A stretch of 64,000 bases of DNA from assembly GCA_025765615.1 (NCBI GenBank), contig JAIVFJ010000191.1:59466-123465 (forward strand), read 5' to 3'. Position 1 is the stretch's first letter, and each line of letters opens with the position of its first letter. Of the stretch, positions 31,361 through 41,661 are shown one piece after another. The DNA comes from Zopfochytrium polystomum. Taxonomy: Eukaryota > Chytridiomycota > Chytridiomycetes > Chytridiales > Chytridiaceae. Made by a program: the position numbers and the translations under genes. Under the pieces are notes generated by a model. That model worked only from the letters and a program-made list of their open reading frames with translations, was not told where the DNA came from and did no database searches.

Positions 31361-32566
31361 AAATTTATTCCCTGCTGTAAGGCCTACAGCAGGAGCTACA
31401 AGAGATTTCAATAAGGGGGTTTGTGAGACTATACTCACTCCTTTGACTCTGGGATCTGGGCCCTAGAGTGAGGGAAAGCAAATAATAGGCTAAAACTAAC
31501 TTTATTGGGCTGTTGTCTAGGGGGTGTTTCAACCCTACTACCTGCCTAGTCCACGAAGTATCCCTACTGATCTGTCTAACAGGGGTCTCAAACACAAAGA
31601 ATGAAGATTCAGAGGGACAATCCTCTGAAGGATCGGTGCTGGAGCACCGATTACTCGCGTGGCCGCAGGCCAATGCGATGGGAAACGGAAGGGCACTCCC
31701 GAGGGAGCAACACAACCGCAGAATAAAGAGAGAGAAGAGGGAAACGGGGGTTTTTATCTCAGGAACCTAATCTCAAATACAACAGGAGCGGTTAATAGCG
31801 ACGGGACGGACAGGGCGCGACCTAGCGCCCCTCGTCGCAGACGGTGCTGTGGGAGCCCTCGTCGGCGCCAGCGACGGGGGGGAGAGAGAGAAGGGAGTCG
31901 ACTATGTAGGGGTTGGAAGGTCGCCAGCAGGGAACTCGCACGCGGAAACACCTGCGATCGTACACGCACCCCGCCAGGCTGCGTCAGCACGATCACTCGA
32001 CCAACAGGCTTTATCGCATCGCACTCATACTCACACATCTCACCCTCACAGCAATAGGACCGAGGCAGGCGCTTGTAGATCGAACTCTCAGGTGTCGGGG
32101 GCTGCACCGGGCGCAGCCACCAACACCCTTGCGGGGACGGGAAGGTCGGGGACAACGATGCCATCGTCGTCACCACCACCACCACTGTCATCGCAGCGGG
32201 CAAGCACCAGGGATCCTCACTCCAACACAGAGCCGGCAATGTCACACAGTCGCTGGTGGGGCCAGCTGCATTCCCCACCCACGGCCCCTTAAGAGGAGCC
32301 CCACGAAGGGACCATGTACACACCTGGGTGTGTACCATCTCTCACTGCCCTCACCTTGCAAGCCAGATGGATTTGAAGGGACTCTGTATTGGTGCCAATG
32401 GACAGAAATCAGATTGAAGAAAAAAGGAAAAAGAGAAATGGCCCAAAAACAGAGAGAGAGAAAATTGACAAGTCAACCCCCCTGACTTGGAGCATCCACC
32501 ACAAATGCTCTAAAGCCCCCCAACCCTATGCATGTATGTACAAGTGCCAAAATAAATAATAAATTA
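31361..32566. other. Unique centre of the TIR element
   Basis: Includes a small inverted repeat (GATCGGTGCTGGAGCACCGAT, 31629-31649 region) and Arg/His-rich frames in all directions. No transposase signature was found. Confidence 0.4.
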
Positions 32567-33101
32567 GGCAGGCTTGGGGTACGGCCTGTCAGGCACCCCC
32601 TCCCTAGGCAGTTGGGCAGTCTCTGTTTGTCACTGAAAAAGAAAATATGTTGAGAAAACCCTGGCGCAACGGAAACTGTTAAGACAAAAGTAGTAAAAGC
32701 AGGCCCAATAATAAAGACGGGTTAGCTGCAAATACACTTTGATAACGCCTTGGAAACTAAAGAACCGGGAGCAATAATAGGGGTCCCGATCCTTGCGGTT
32801 TTATGACAGGTACGCTTGTTTTTGCGAATAAAATCCCTAGACTTTATCACTGAGACCTCGGTGTAGTCTCACAGGTTCTAAAAGTCAAACTGTACTACCT
32901 GCCTTCCCGTTTTGCCTTTCTTGTGTGACAAGTCACCCCAACTGCACACCAAATTGCTCTAATTTTGTTGCCTGAGCTGTCCAACACTCCTTAAGCACAA
33001 CACCACCAAAGCTTCGATTTTCGGTCTGAAATTCGGCACACAGTCTCTCTTCAACAGTGCCAACCTGCCATTCTGATTTCAGATTTTTCGCCCATCAATC
33101 C

Positions 33102-34200
33102 GCTTGCAACAAGCATTGTGTGCAACACACATCTTCTATCCTGGACTCCTAAATACACTTTTTGTCACTGCTGCACTGTCGAGCAACTCCTCCAAATTTT
33201 CCAGCCACTGGTTTCTCCTGCAACAGGATCATCACTATGCGCAACACAACGTTGTCCAACCTAAACTCTTTCGTCGGCATGTTCACTGGCAAGACACTGA
33301 CAGAATTCAACCACTTTGCTGCACAGGCCATTCTTTGGACACGCCACTATAACCTGCATGAGCATGTCTTTTCTGGCCTTGTCCGCAGCAATGCTAAGCT
33401 TCAATATCTGAATTCTGATTTCTTAACTTCTCTTTCTGAAGATTTTATGGATTTTCCTGAAACTGACGACTCTCCTCCTTTCGAGACTGTCGAGCCACCA
33501 CTTGACTCTTACTGTCAATTATCCAACTCTCCTCCTGAAGGTGCTCCCTCCTCTTGTACTTGCCAGCAACTGCACCAGGCTTCCAGGGGGGGACAGCCGC
33601 CATCATCATCAACAAACTCCTCAGATCAACCTCCAACTCTTCCCCAAGATATGGAAGACAATAATGACGATGACGACTATGGTTGGAACCCTGACACATT
33701 TGCTGTTGTCCTGGGCGAAGATGAAGACAAACCTGAAGAGAGCCTATCTCCATCAGCAGACTGCATAGCAGCATCCATCAATACTGAACAGAACCTGTCA
33801 TTGAATCACCACTTCCACCATCTGTCATTGTCAACATCAAAGATGCACCAAATAGATTTCGAAAGCTACCTCAAATTTAACAATCACTCGCCATCTCTTG
33901 CAACTCTACCCTGTATCAGCCAAGCCAGAAAAACACTTTCCAAAAGAACCAATCCACCTAGCACAACTCCCACCAGTGCCACGTTCCCACAATGAAGCCC
34001 ACGCATCAGACTACAACAAAGAGTGGACTGCATCTGAGCTTGAGGAACTTCACTCTCTGATGGACCAGCACAAGGTCTGGGAATTGGCAATTCTTCCTCC
34101 TGGCAAATGCGCAATGTTCTGCAAATGGGTTTATGCCTACAAACTAGACCTTTTGGCTGGCTAAGCGATGGAAAGCCCGTCTTGTCACATGTGGAACACC
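33102..34200 (+). pseudogene. Second copia-type element fragment, internally deleted
   Basis: An open frame (33162-33995) begins like a copia gag (NLNSFVGMFTGKTLTEFNHF) and passes into an acidic Ser/Pro-rich linker typical of the region before reverse transcriptase. The next frame (33898-34164) carries the start of the reverse transcriptase domain: KEWTASELEELHSL, KVWELAILPPGK and CKWVYAYK. A stop follows. Zinc knuckle, protease and integrase are missing, so a large internal deletion joined gag to the linker. No LTRs were found. Confidence 0.65.
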
Positions 34201-34402
34201 CAATGCGAAGGCTGCAGCCAAGAACACCATCTCTGATGGCTGGTATTGGGATTTTATTGATTGAGAAGATTAAAGTGGTTGGGCCTGTTGGCTGGCCTGG
34301 CTCTACTGGCAAGCACCAATTCCCCAAAGCTCTGTGAGCTACCCATGATCCCGTCAAAACATGTGAACACTGAAAAACCTGTGCTGCCACAAAGAAACTG
34401 AA

Positions 34403-34474
34403 TGCTACATGGTGGAATCGAACCACTGTTTCCTCAGCCTCAATGAGGCGTTCTAGCCACTATACAATTGTAGC
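34403..34474 (-). tRNA. tRNA-like sequence, possibly pseudogene, anticodon GAG
   Basis: Acceptor GCTACAA/ATGTAGC with one mismatch, anticodon stem CCTCA/TGAGG, loop TTGAGGC, T-arm with TTCGATT loop. The D-stem is weak. GAG would read Leu CUC, but the short variable loop is wrong for tRNA-Leu, so a pseudogene is likely. Confidence 0.45.
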
Positions 34475-34730
34475 ATTGAGATCCTATGTCTGGTAATTTG
34501 CCAAACAAAAGCATATGTCTGCTGATCTGACAGCGGCAAAGCATGGCATTTGTAACCCAATTATCAAAAGGTTGTCATGCCTTGTATGAGTAATTGGTGT
34601 CTGTCTTTCTGGAAGAGAGACTTGTTCACACTGCCTGGCCCTGCCCACAGCAACTGATCAGCCACCACTTTTTCCAAAGCTGCTTTTCTTTGCACAGCTA
34701 GCAGAACAATCATATGGAGTGCCTTCTTAG

Positions 34731-34814
34731 CTCAGCTGGCAGAGCGTATCCCTCGTAGGAGGCTGCCATACCCCTGCAAGGATAAGGTCGTCGGTCCGAT
34801 TCCGGCAGAAGGCA
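34731..34814 (+). tRNA. tRNA-Thr(CGT)
   Basis: Acceptor GCCTTCT/AGAAGGC, anticodon stem TATCC/GGATA, loop CTCGTA then a 21-nt intron, T-arm GTCGG/CCGGC. First T-run about 23 nt downstream. Confidence 0.85.
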
Positions 34815-36034
34815 CTGACACACTTTGTGGAGTTTGCTTTTTTCATTTGATGACAGCCACAGAGCACATCGTGCCAAGCCAAGCGGAGCCAGAAGCAGCA
34901 ACTTTGATCAGCAGAAGTCACTTTGGTGCTTGTCATTTGCGGCAGTCTGCGATCAGCATGAGCATTCAATGAGTGATCTCGGGGGCAAAGCTGCAAAGGT
35001 AGTCTGCAGGGCAGCACATCTCGAGTGCAAGCTAATTGGCACGCCAGGTCTCAGGAGACGGGCAGAGACATGAGATCACTTGGGCTCTGCGCTGGGCGAT
35101 CTGGTGGGGCGGCAGTGGTGTTTGGCTGCGCGTGCTGCTACTCCAACTGCTGCTGCGGTGGCGGCGGCGCAGCAGCGCAGGGAACGTCGCAATTTGGGTA
35201 CTTGCAATTGGGGACACTCATCGTCGGATAGATGGGGGTGGGCATACAGCTCTAAATAATGGCAGGAGCGACAAGATGTACATATATATATATCTATCTG
35301 AGCAAGAACGCCTCAACACCTGCATAGGAGAGCAAGGACCTTGGCAGCTTCTATGCAGCGGCCTGGACAGGACCTGTCGTCGCCTGCACCCTTTCTACTC
35401 ACAGCACCAACTGCTTCCCAAAAGAATTCAAACACGCCCAAATCGCCCCCAAGAGCTCCACCCCAGCAGAGACCACCTCAAGCAGATGCCTGCCACCATT
35501 GCTGCTCTCACATGATGCGACCAGTACCTCGACCTTTGTGAGCCAGGCCACCCCACACAAGTGCGTCTTTGGCCGCTGCAAGGCTTGGCACGGCGGAGGA
35601 AGCGTAGCTATACCTGCAAGTCGTTGGACATCCCTCAAAGCGCTGGAACATGGCGGCTGTTTTGGCGTGGAAGCGAAAACCGCTGACCTGTGGTGGAGGA
35701 AGATGGCGAGCACCACAAGGATGAGATGGACCTAATGCAGCTGGTTGAGGTTCCTTACACATAGGCTTGAGAGACTGTTGCGTCCTTAGAATCAAGGTGG
35801 TGGGTGGGAGTGGCACTGGCCTGTCGCTGTTGGGACCAGTTCAAGCTGACCTTGATGACAAACGCAACCGACGCCATGCACAGATGGCGAAACGAATCAG
35901 CACCTTTGCATAGCGCGATGTAGGAGGTTGTCAAAAAAGGAAGGTGTGGCAATGCAGGTGCGCCAGAGAAAGAAATGGGTGGCGCAGCCACACCAACAAA
36001 GATCGCGTCAATTTCAACCATCGACGATCGCAAA
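34815..36034. other. Intergenic, no gene recognised
   Basis: Mixed-composition DNA with an (AT)n tract at 35281-35293 and only short ORFs. Confidence 0.4.
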
Positions 36035-37110
36035 ATGATCTCCGACCCTGATTGTCCACCACTTCGTGCCAATCAGTCCCGTCTGTTCACTCCGCAACAG
36101 TCAGAAGCACGCCCACGTCTCCTCGACAACATTCTCAAAGAGGTTCTGCGCCGCATACTCACGTTTGTCGCTTCTGACGTCAAGTCCCTCGCCGACTCTG
36201 CTGCACATCGAGGCGTTGGTTGCTCCTTGCTGCCGACGACATGACCTGGCGTGCAATGTTCCTCGCCCGCTGGGCCGCTCCTGTGTCGCTTGCAGAGTCG
36301 CCAAACATCCCTGACCGCAGCCAGATGATGTCCATTGTTGCAACAGAATCCATTCACAAGATTGACATCCGCAGTGGCCGCAGTGTTTTGGCTGCAGATC
36401 GCCTGTGGAAAACGCTTTTTGCGACTGCGCTGCCCTCGGTAGGCTACTGTACGGACGGGAAAGCAGACTCAAGTTGGGCCACTTGCGCTGTATCATCGAC
36501 GCATACTCCGTTGTGACTGCAGCTAATGACGGCATCCAAATATGGGATTGCGCCACTTGAAACTGCGTGCAGACCCAAGACACATCTGAAAGCGGAGCTT
36601 CCAGTGTTGCCTGACACAGGAGCGCAATTGTGGGTAGCACTCATGACAGCGAGGTTAAAGTGTGGAACGCAATGGCTGACAAGCTTGAGGACACTCTCCG
36701 GGGGCTCAGTGATTGTGTTGATTTTGTTCACGTAAACTATGATCGCATTATTGGTACAACCGATGACTGTGTCAATGTGTGGTGCCGCTTATCAAGACCC
36801 ATTCTCAAAACTATTACAAAACACATGTACAGCAGTGTCTCATCGCTTTCCCCATTTCCAATGACACAGTCAATGTCCTCTCCCTGACTTCAGGTGAAAT
36901 TGTTCATTCCCAGCAATTTGACAGCCAAATCCGGAGAATTCAGCTCCAAAACTCGATCTTGGTTGTGGTGTGTGTATGGGGTTGAGGTTTGGAACACTGG
37001 CAAGCGCTTGTTTGGAGTTGGTCAACCTCAGCTTTCACAATGGCAACTTGCTGGTTAAAAGCAAAATTGGACGCACTGTGAGCATTGTGATTTGCTACCT
37101 GTCCAACGGC
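36035..37110 (+). pseudogene. F-box/WD40 pseudogene, second copy
   Basis: Degenerate relative of 18950-20327. It keeps the start (MISDPDCPPL), F-box (LKEVLRRILTFVASDVKSLA), WRAMFLARWAAPVSLAESPN, blades DGIQIWDCAT, DSEVKVWNAM and DDCVNVWCRL, and VLSLTSGEIVHSQ, but these lie in at least four different frames with stops between. Its value is as a guide to the true frame of the better-preserved copy. Confidence 0.8.
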
Positions 37111-37138
37111 GGAAAAATATTGCATTCTGACAAGCAAA

Positions 37139-37425
37139 GTGGAGCTGCAGAGTTGCATGGTTGCAGAGTTGCGGCAGAGTAGCAGAGCTGCCAAGTTGTG
37201 GCAAAGTGGCGTAGCAGCAGAGAGGCAGAGTCCCAGAGTCAGGAGGTTGCAGAGTTGCAGCAGAGCAGTGGAGTTGAAGAGTAGCAAAGAAAATCAGAGT
37301 TGCAGATTAGCAGTGCAGAGTGAATTTGCAGAGTTGCAGAGTCACGGAGTTGTGGAGACAGGGAGCTGCAGAGCTGCAGAGTAACAGAAGTGTAGAGTAA
37401 CAGGGCTACAGAGTCACAGTGTGGA
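37139..37425. repeat. GCAGAGTT minisatellite
   Basis: Imperfect tandem repeat of about 9-15 bases built on GCAGAGTTGCAGAGT, with variants GTAGCAGAG and GTGGCA. Confidence 0.8.
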
Positions 37426-37628
37426 AGCCTGGTGAGACTGCCTACTCCTGGCGGACAAAGGGCGGGGTACTCCTGGACAATCTGTGCATGGAACTGGTGG
37501 GTGAAGCGGAATTGGTCTCCATTCAACACAAGCCTCCATCCACCACTCAAAGCCCAAAAACAACATGAAAAACACAAGGGAAACGCGCTTGTAAGGCGTG
37601 TGTTATGAATCACCCTCTGGAAACCTCT

Positions 37629-37728
37629 GGAACCTTCTAGAACATTCCTTCATGGAACCTTCTGGAACCTTCTGGAACCTTCTAGAACATTCCTTCACGG
37701 AACCTTGTGGAACCTTCTGGAACCTTCT
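37629..37728. promoter_or_regulatory. Heat-shock-element array in the LTR
   Basis: Twenty pentamers in one register: four alternating nGAAn/nTTCn, one TTCAT, eight perfect alternating units, one TTCAC, then six more of which one reads CTTGT. HSF trimers bind as few as three such units. The array ends about 110 bases before the TATA box. Confidence 0.85.
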
Positions 37729-37836
37729 TTGCTTTCCTGACTTGTCTTGTTGTCATTGGTATCATTGGTATCATTGTATTACTAATTGCTCTTTCTGGAA
37801 CTTTCTTTGAGTCTTGACAAGGAACACCCTCAAAAG

Positions 37837-37847
37837 GTATAAAAGGG
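37837..37847 (+). promoter_or_regulatory. TATA box of the Ty3-type LTR
   Basis: GTATAAAAGGG, present in all three LTR copies, between the heat-shock-element array and the LTR end; the likely U3/R boundary follows. Confidence 0.75.
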
Positions 37848-37994
37848 GGATGGGGGGACCTGTCCCATCCCTCAAGTGAATTATTGTTTCCAATACAATC
37901 ACCACTCCTCTCAGTTCCTTGTCTGCCTTGTCCTGTCCTGCCCTGTTCCTGACATCATAATTCACTTCACCCTCTCCTACTACTCTCTGCCATC

Positions 37995-38918
37995 ATGTCT
38001 GACCCAAACAACACCTTCCCTGATGCAACTGCCTTCCAAGCCTTGATGGACCAATTGCAAACCCTTTCAAGACAGACACACCAACTTCAAGAACAAGTCC
38101 TTCACCAGCAGCACAAGCTTCAACAACAACTTCACCAACAAGAACATTAAGCTCTTCCCCTGCCCCAAGCCAACCAAGCAAGAGAGCCCAAGGTTCCCAG
38201 CCCTGACAAGTTCACTGGGCTGGCCAAAGACCTTAGGAACTTTATGGCCACTGTGGTGAATGTCATCCTTCTCCAACCTTCAAGATTTCCCAGTGAGCAA
38301 GTCAAGGTTCTTTTCACAAGCACCCTCCTGTCTGGTCAAGCTCAATCATGGTACCGATCTCTCCCAAGCACACCCACCACCCTGCAAGAGCTCTGGGAGG
38401 GGCTGGAAGCTACCTTTGGTGACCCCTACGCATCTTGGACAGCAAGATCCAAGCTCAAGCATATCAAGCAAGGAAAGCAATCTTGTGTGGCCTACACCAA
38501 CCAATTCAAGCAACTAGCCAGAGACTCTGGATACAATGATGCAGCTCTGATGGAGCTGTACCATGATGGTCTCCATGAGTCTATCCAAGACATGCTCTCC
38601 CAGTCTCTGCACATCCCTGAGACCTTGGAAGAGTACATTCTCCTTGCCATCAAGATTGACAACAGACTCTACTCCAAGAGGCTGAAGCAAAGACAAGTAG
38701 GAACTACATCAAGGCCTACCCCAGTCCCTCAAGCTCTTACAGTTCCTGAACCGATGCAAGTGGATGCAGTTGAGACACTTCCTAAGGGTCCTCTGAGCCA
38801 AGAGGAGAAAACAAGGAGGGCCCAGCAGGGACTGTGTTTCTACTGTGGCTCCAAGGAACATGCTGTCAAGGACTGCCCAAAGAAGAAGCACCCAAACTCC
38901 CAGGTGCAGGCTCACTGA
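37995..38918 (+). CDS. Ty3/gypsy gag with an in-frame stop at codon 52
   Basis: Starts MSDPNNTFPD just after the LTR, with a Gln/His-rich coiled coil (residues 15-50). TAA at 38148-38150 interrupts, and the same frame continues ALPLPQANQ through a capsid-like domain (GQAQSWYRSL, LEATFGDPYASWTARSKL, LARDSGYNDAALMELYHDGL) to a CCHC zinc knuckle, CFYCGSKEHAVKDC, near the end (307 codons in all). Either a disabling mutation or an internal start downstream is used. Confidence 0.82.
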
Positions 38919-39535
38919 GGGGCAATTCCCTGGACCCTCCTCCAAGCTCCCCCTGTTTCATCACCACCACCAGCACCACAAACACCTCAGATTCCAAGCC
39001 CCACCAACTCACCATGGATGTCAAGATTCAACTCTCACCCAAGTCAACCATCACAACCAAGGCCCTCATCGACTCTGGATCATCCTGCAACATCATTGAC
39101 GCCACCCTTGCCAAGTCTTGTGCCATTCCCACCATCAAGAAATCCACACCCCTCAAGGTCCACTTTGCCAATCATGCTCTGTTCAAGGAAATGAGCCATG
39201 AAACCAAGCTAAACCTCCACATCCAAGACTTTCCACCATCCATGGTCAACCTGGAAGTATTGGATCTTGGCTCACCCACATTCTCTGTCACCCTGGGATT
39301 ACCATGGCTGCAAGCCCAGAACCCTGCCATTGATTGGGTCACTGGTCAAGTCCAACCTCCACCAATTGGAACAGTCACCCAAAACTCAAGTCAAGCCTCC
39401 AAGTCTCATGCTCTCAAGTCCCTGATTCAAGGTTCTCAGCCTAGTATCCAAGGTCAACCACAAATGACAGCTCCAGTATCAGCCTGCAGCTCACAGATCC
39501 ACACACCAAATGGAGATGGGCCAGCCCGAACCTAA
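38834..39535 (+). pseudogene. Ty3/gypsy aspartic protease region, truncated pol
   Basis: Overlaps the end of gag in another frame. The active-site motif ALIDSGSSCNIID sits mid-frame, and LGLPWLQAQNPAIDW follows, typical of Ty3-type proteases. The frame stops at 39535 in Ser/Gln-rich sequence; no reverse transcriptase follows. Confidence 0.8.
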
Positions 39536-41588
39536 CCCTCAATGTTTTGGACCCAAACACCAATTTTCTTGCTGTTGTCAGACATTTGAATTTGACATAT
39601 TGCTAATTTTACATCAAATTTTGCCAACTTTGAATAAAATACGAAATGTCTATTAATGAAGTTGAATTGAATAGAATTCAAACATTGAACTATAAAATTT
39701 CCTCAAAGTCCAGCCCGATTCGGTCTGCGGCAGACCCTAGAGCTCTTCTCACTATCAAACATAGTGAAGTACAGAGGAGGGAAAAAAGTCCTCTGACACT
39801 CCGAATTTTCTGAATTCTCAAACAGAAGTCCATGGCAGAGAACTCTGTCAATTTCCAATATTTTCTTAGGAGATTTTGTACACTGATAGGGCACTAGTAG
39901 TCAAATACATTAGAGAATTTTGACGAGACGTCTGTGGCTCATTCTCCTGATAATAGGAATTTTACATGAAAATTTTGGAAATGAGCTGCCTGTCAATTTT
40001 CACTCTTCCTAATCTGATTTACGCACTTTGCACACTGCAAACCAGTAGTACTGGTAAACAATCTGAAACAGATCACCACATACATAGCTTTGATATGATG
40101 AAATGGACTGTGGCATTTTCCAGCAGCTCCAGAAGTTGGAGAAGTCATTCACAGCAAAACTTGCAAACTTATTGCTTATTGGTTCAAAAAAAACTTCTGA
40201 TCACACGAAGCTTGCGACTTATTCACCAAAATGTTTCACAAGCGCCTATCTTCTTCAGCAGCGTCTCTAAAGAGGCTTCAAATGGGAAGGTATTTGAGTT
40301 TAGAAATTGCATGTTTGCAAGTTATCTGGTTGCTCCAACTTCTTTTGCTGCTGAAAATCACACAAGGGTATTCAGTTTCACACTTGGTATTTGAAAAATG
40401 ATGCGCTATCAATCAGCTCCTGTTGAGGCATTTTCGTCCAAACTGCTCAAAGAGAGCAACTCAAGAGGATCTGTCTATTCCCAGTGTTTTCCTATTTGAT
40501 TGCTATTATCTGGGGACTGAGCTGCTGCAACTTCATAAAATTTTTTAGCAGCATATCACTCCACCAAATTCCTAATTGTGCTCAAAGTTTGGCATCAAAA
40601 GATTGAGAACTGGGAAAGTTTTGTATATTGGGCTTCTGTGAAGGACGCTGGAACTTTTTGCACTTTTTCCCCCCAACTGTACAATGGAATTAGAGCAGGA
40701 AGCTTGACAATTAGTCTGAATATTTAGTCTGCATAGTAGAAAATTTCTGAGTAAACTTAATAATGAAGTGCAGAGATTGGATATCTGTATCTGCTTCATG
40801 TCTGCAAGAAAACCAGGATAATGAGAAGCACATGTAAGGGGCTATCTGCTACCGTCTTTTTGGATGACAGCCTTAAATAGTCTGAGTATGTAGCAGTGGT
40901 TCTGAAAACTTAATTGTTTGGTGGGAAATGCCACATCAGAGTAATTTTTTTCGCAAAGGCCTCCTGGAGGAAACAATTGCTGAAAGGCAAAAACAGTGGG
41001 TGGAAAGGAGGCTGCCCTCACCACTAAGACCTTGTCAGTGATCTGTCCTTCTTAATCATTCCCAATTGTTGTTCCAATTTTTTCAATAATTGAACTGGCT
41101 CCCTCATTAATTGGAAGAAAGAAATTCAATTGGTAATTCAATTATAGGAACCCATGGTATGTAGTGGAACAGAAACCCAGCTGTAAACAGTTTTCCACCT
41201 CCTCTGCCAAGCAGATGATTATGGGTTGGTTACGCTCTACCAGTGACTATTATCACAGCTTGGGTGTTTGTCTTACCAGGATTCACATTCCAATCATTCT
41301 GCCTGGAATTTTTCTGGTTAATGTGCATTAGAGGAAACTTTAAAGCCACCAAAACGTTCTGACAAGGTTTTGTTTGATTCTGCAGGCTGTGCCCCACTAA
41401 AACCAGCCTGTTAAGCAACAGTGAACCTGTTGGGTTAGCCAAACCCCAAGCCTTAGCTATTATAGCATGCATATCATCATTATGTTTCAATTACTCGCAG
41501 CAGAGTTTTCCTGCTCTCCAAGAAGGACTCCTGACAAACTCACAAACACACATGTCAATCAGTTCTGTATATACCGCCTATGGGACTT
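39536..41588. other. AT-rich DNA without genes
   Basis: No coding region, tRNA or recognisable mobile element apart from a minus-strand copy of the dispersed repeat at 41155-41222. Confidence 0.5.
41155..41222 (-). repeat. Dispersed repeat, copy 3
   Basis: Reverse complement shares ATCTGCTTGGCAGAGGAGG, TGGAAAACTGTTTAC and GGGTTTCTGTTCCACTA with 57028-57085. Confidence 0.75.
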
Positions 41589-41661
41589 GGGGAATTAGCT
41601 CAAATGGTAGAGCGCTCGCTTAGCATGCGAGAGGCACGGGGATCGATACCCCGATTCTCCA
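41589..41661 (+). tRNA. tRNA-Ala(AGC)
   Basis: Acceptor GGGGAAT/ATTCTCC, anticodon stem CTCGC/GCGAG, loop TTAGCAT, T-arm CGGGG/CCCCG. No intron. First TTTT about 47 nt downstream. Confidence 0.93.

Larger units (their letters stand above)
25061..32873. mobile_element. Long-TIR DNA element split by a retrotransposon
   Basis: Ends match as inverted repeats: TGTGAGACTACACTGAGG at 25061 and its reverse complement ending at 32873. The left arm is 25061-25172 plus 31166-31360; the right arm is 32567-32873. Both are 307 bases once the copia insertion and its target duplication are removed, and they match along their length (for example GGATTTTATTCGCAAAAAC and CAACATATTTTCTTTTTCAG). The 1.2-kb centre (31361-32566) is GC-rich and encodes nothing I recognise, so it looks non-autonomous. 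I see no clear target duplication outside the arms. Confidence 0.8.
37601..37954 (+). repeat. LTR of the Ty3/gypsy-type element
   Basis: Starts TGTTATGAATCACCC and ends CCTGTTCCTGACA. Contains the heat-shock-element array and TATA box described separately. The same boundaries are set independently by the solo LTRs with target duplications. Confidence 0.9.
37601..39535 (+). mobile_element. Ty3/gypsy-type LTR element, 3'-truncated
   Basis: A 354-bp LTR, gag, and an aspartic protease region, in order, then nothing: reverse transcriptase, RNase H, integrase and the 3' LTR are absent. Two solo LTRs of the same family lie at 55575-55882 and 60551-60903. Confidence 0.88.

Noticed and set aside
31849..32485. 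Plus-strand ORFs of 147-190 codons in the TIR element centre
   Set aside because: Arg/His/Ser-rich in all frames with no transposase catalytic motifs; likely composition-driven.
37139..37425. CRISPR-like array
   Set aside because: Repeats are short, imperfect and adjacent without spacers of constant length; it is a minisatellite in a eukaryotic genome.
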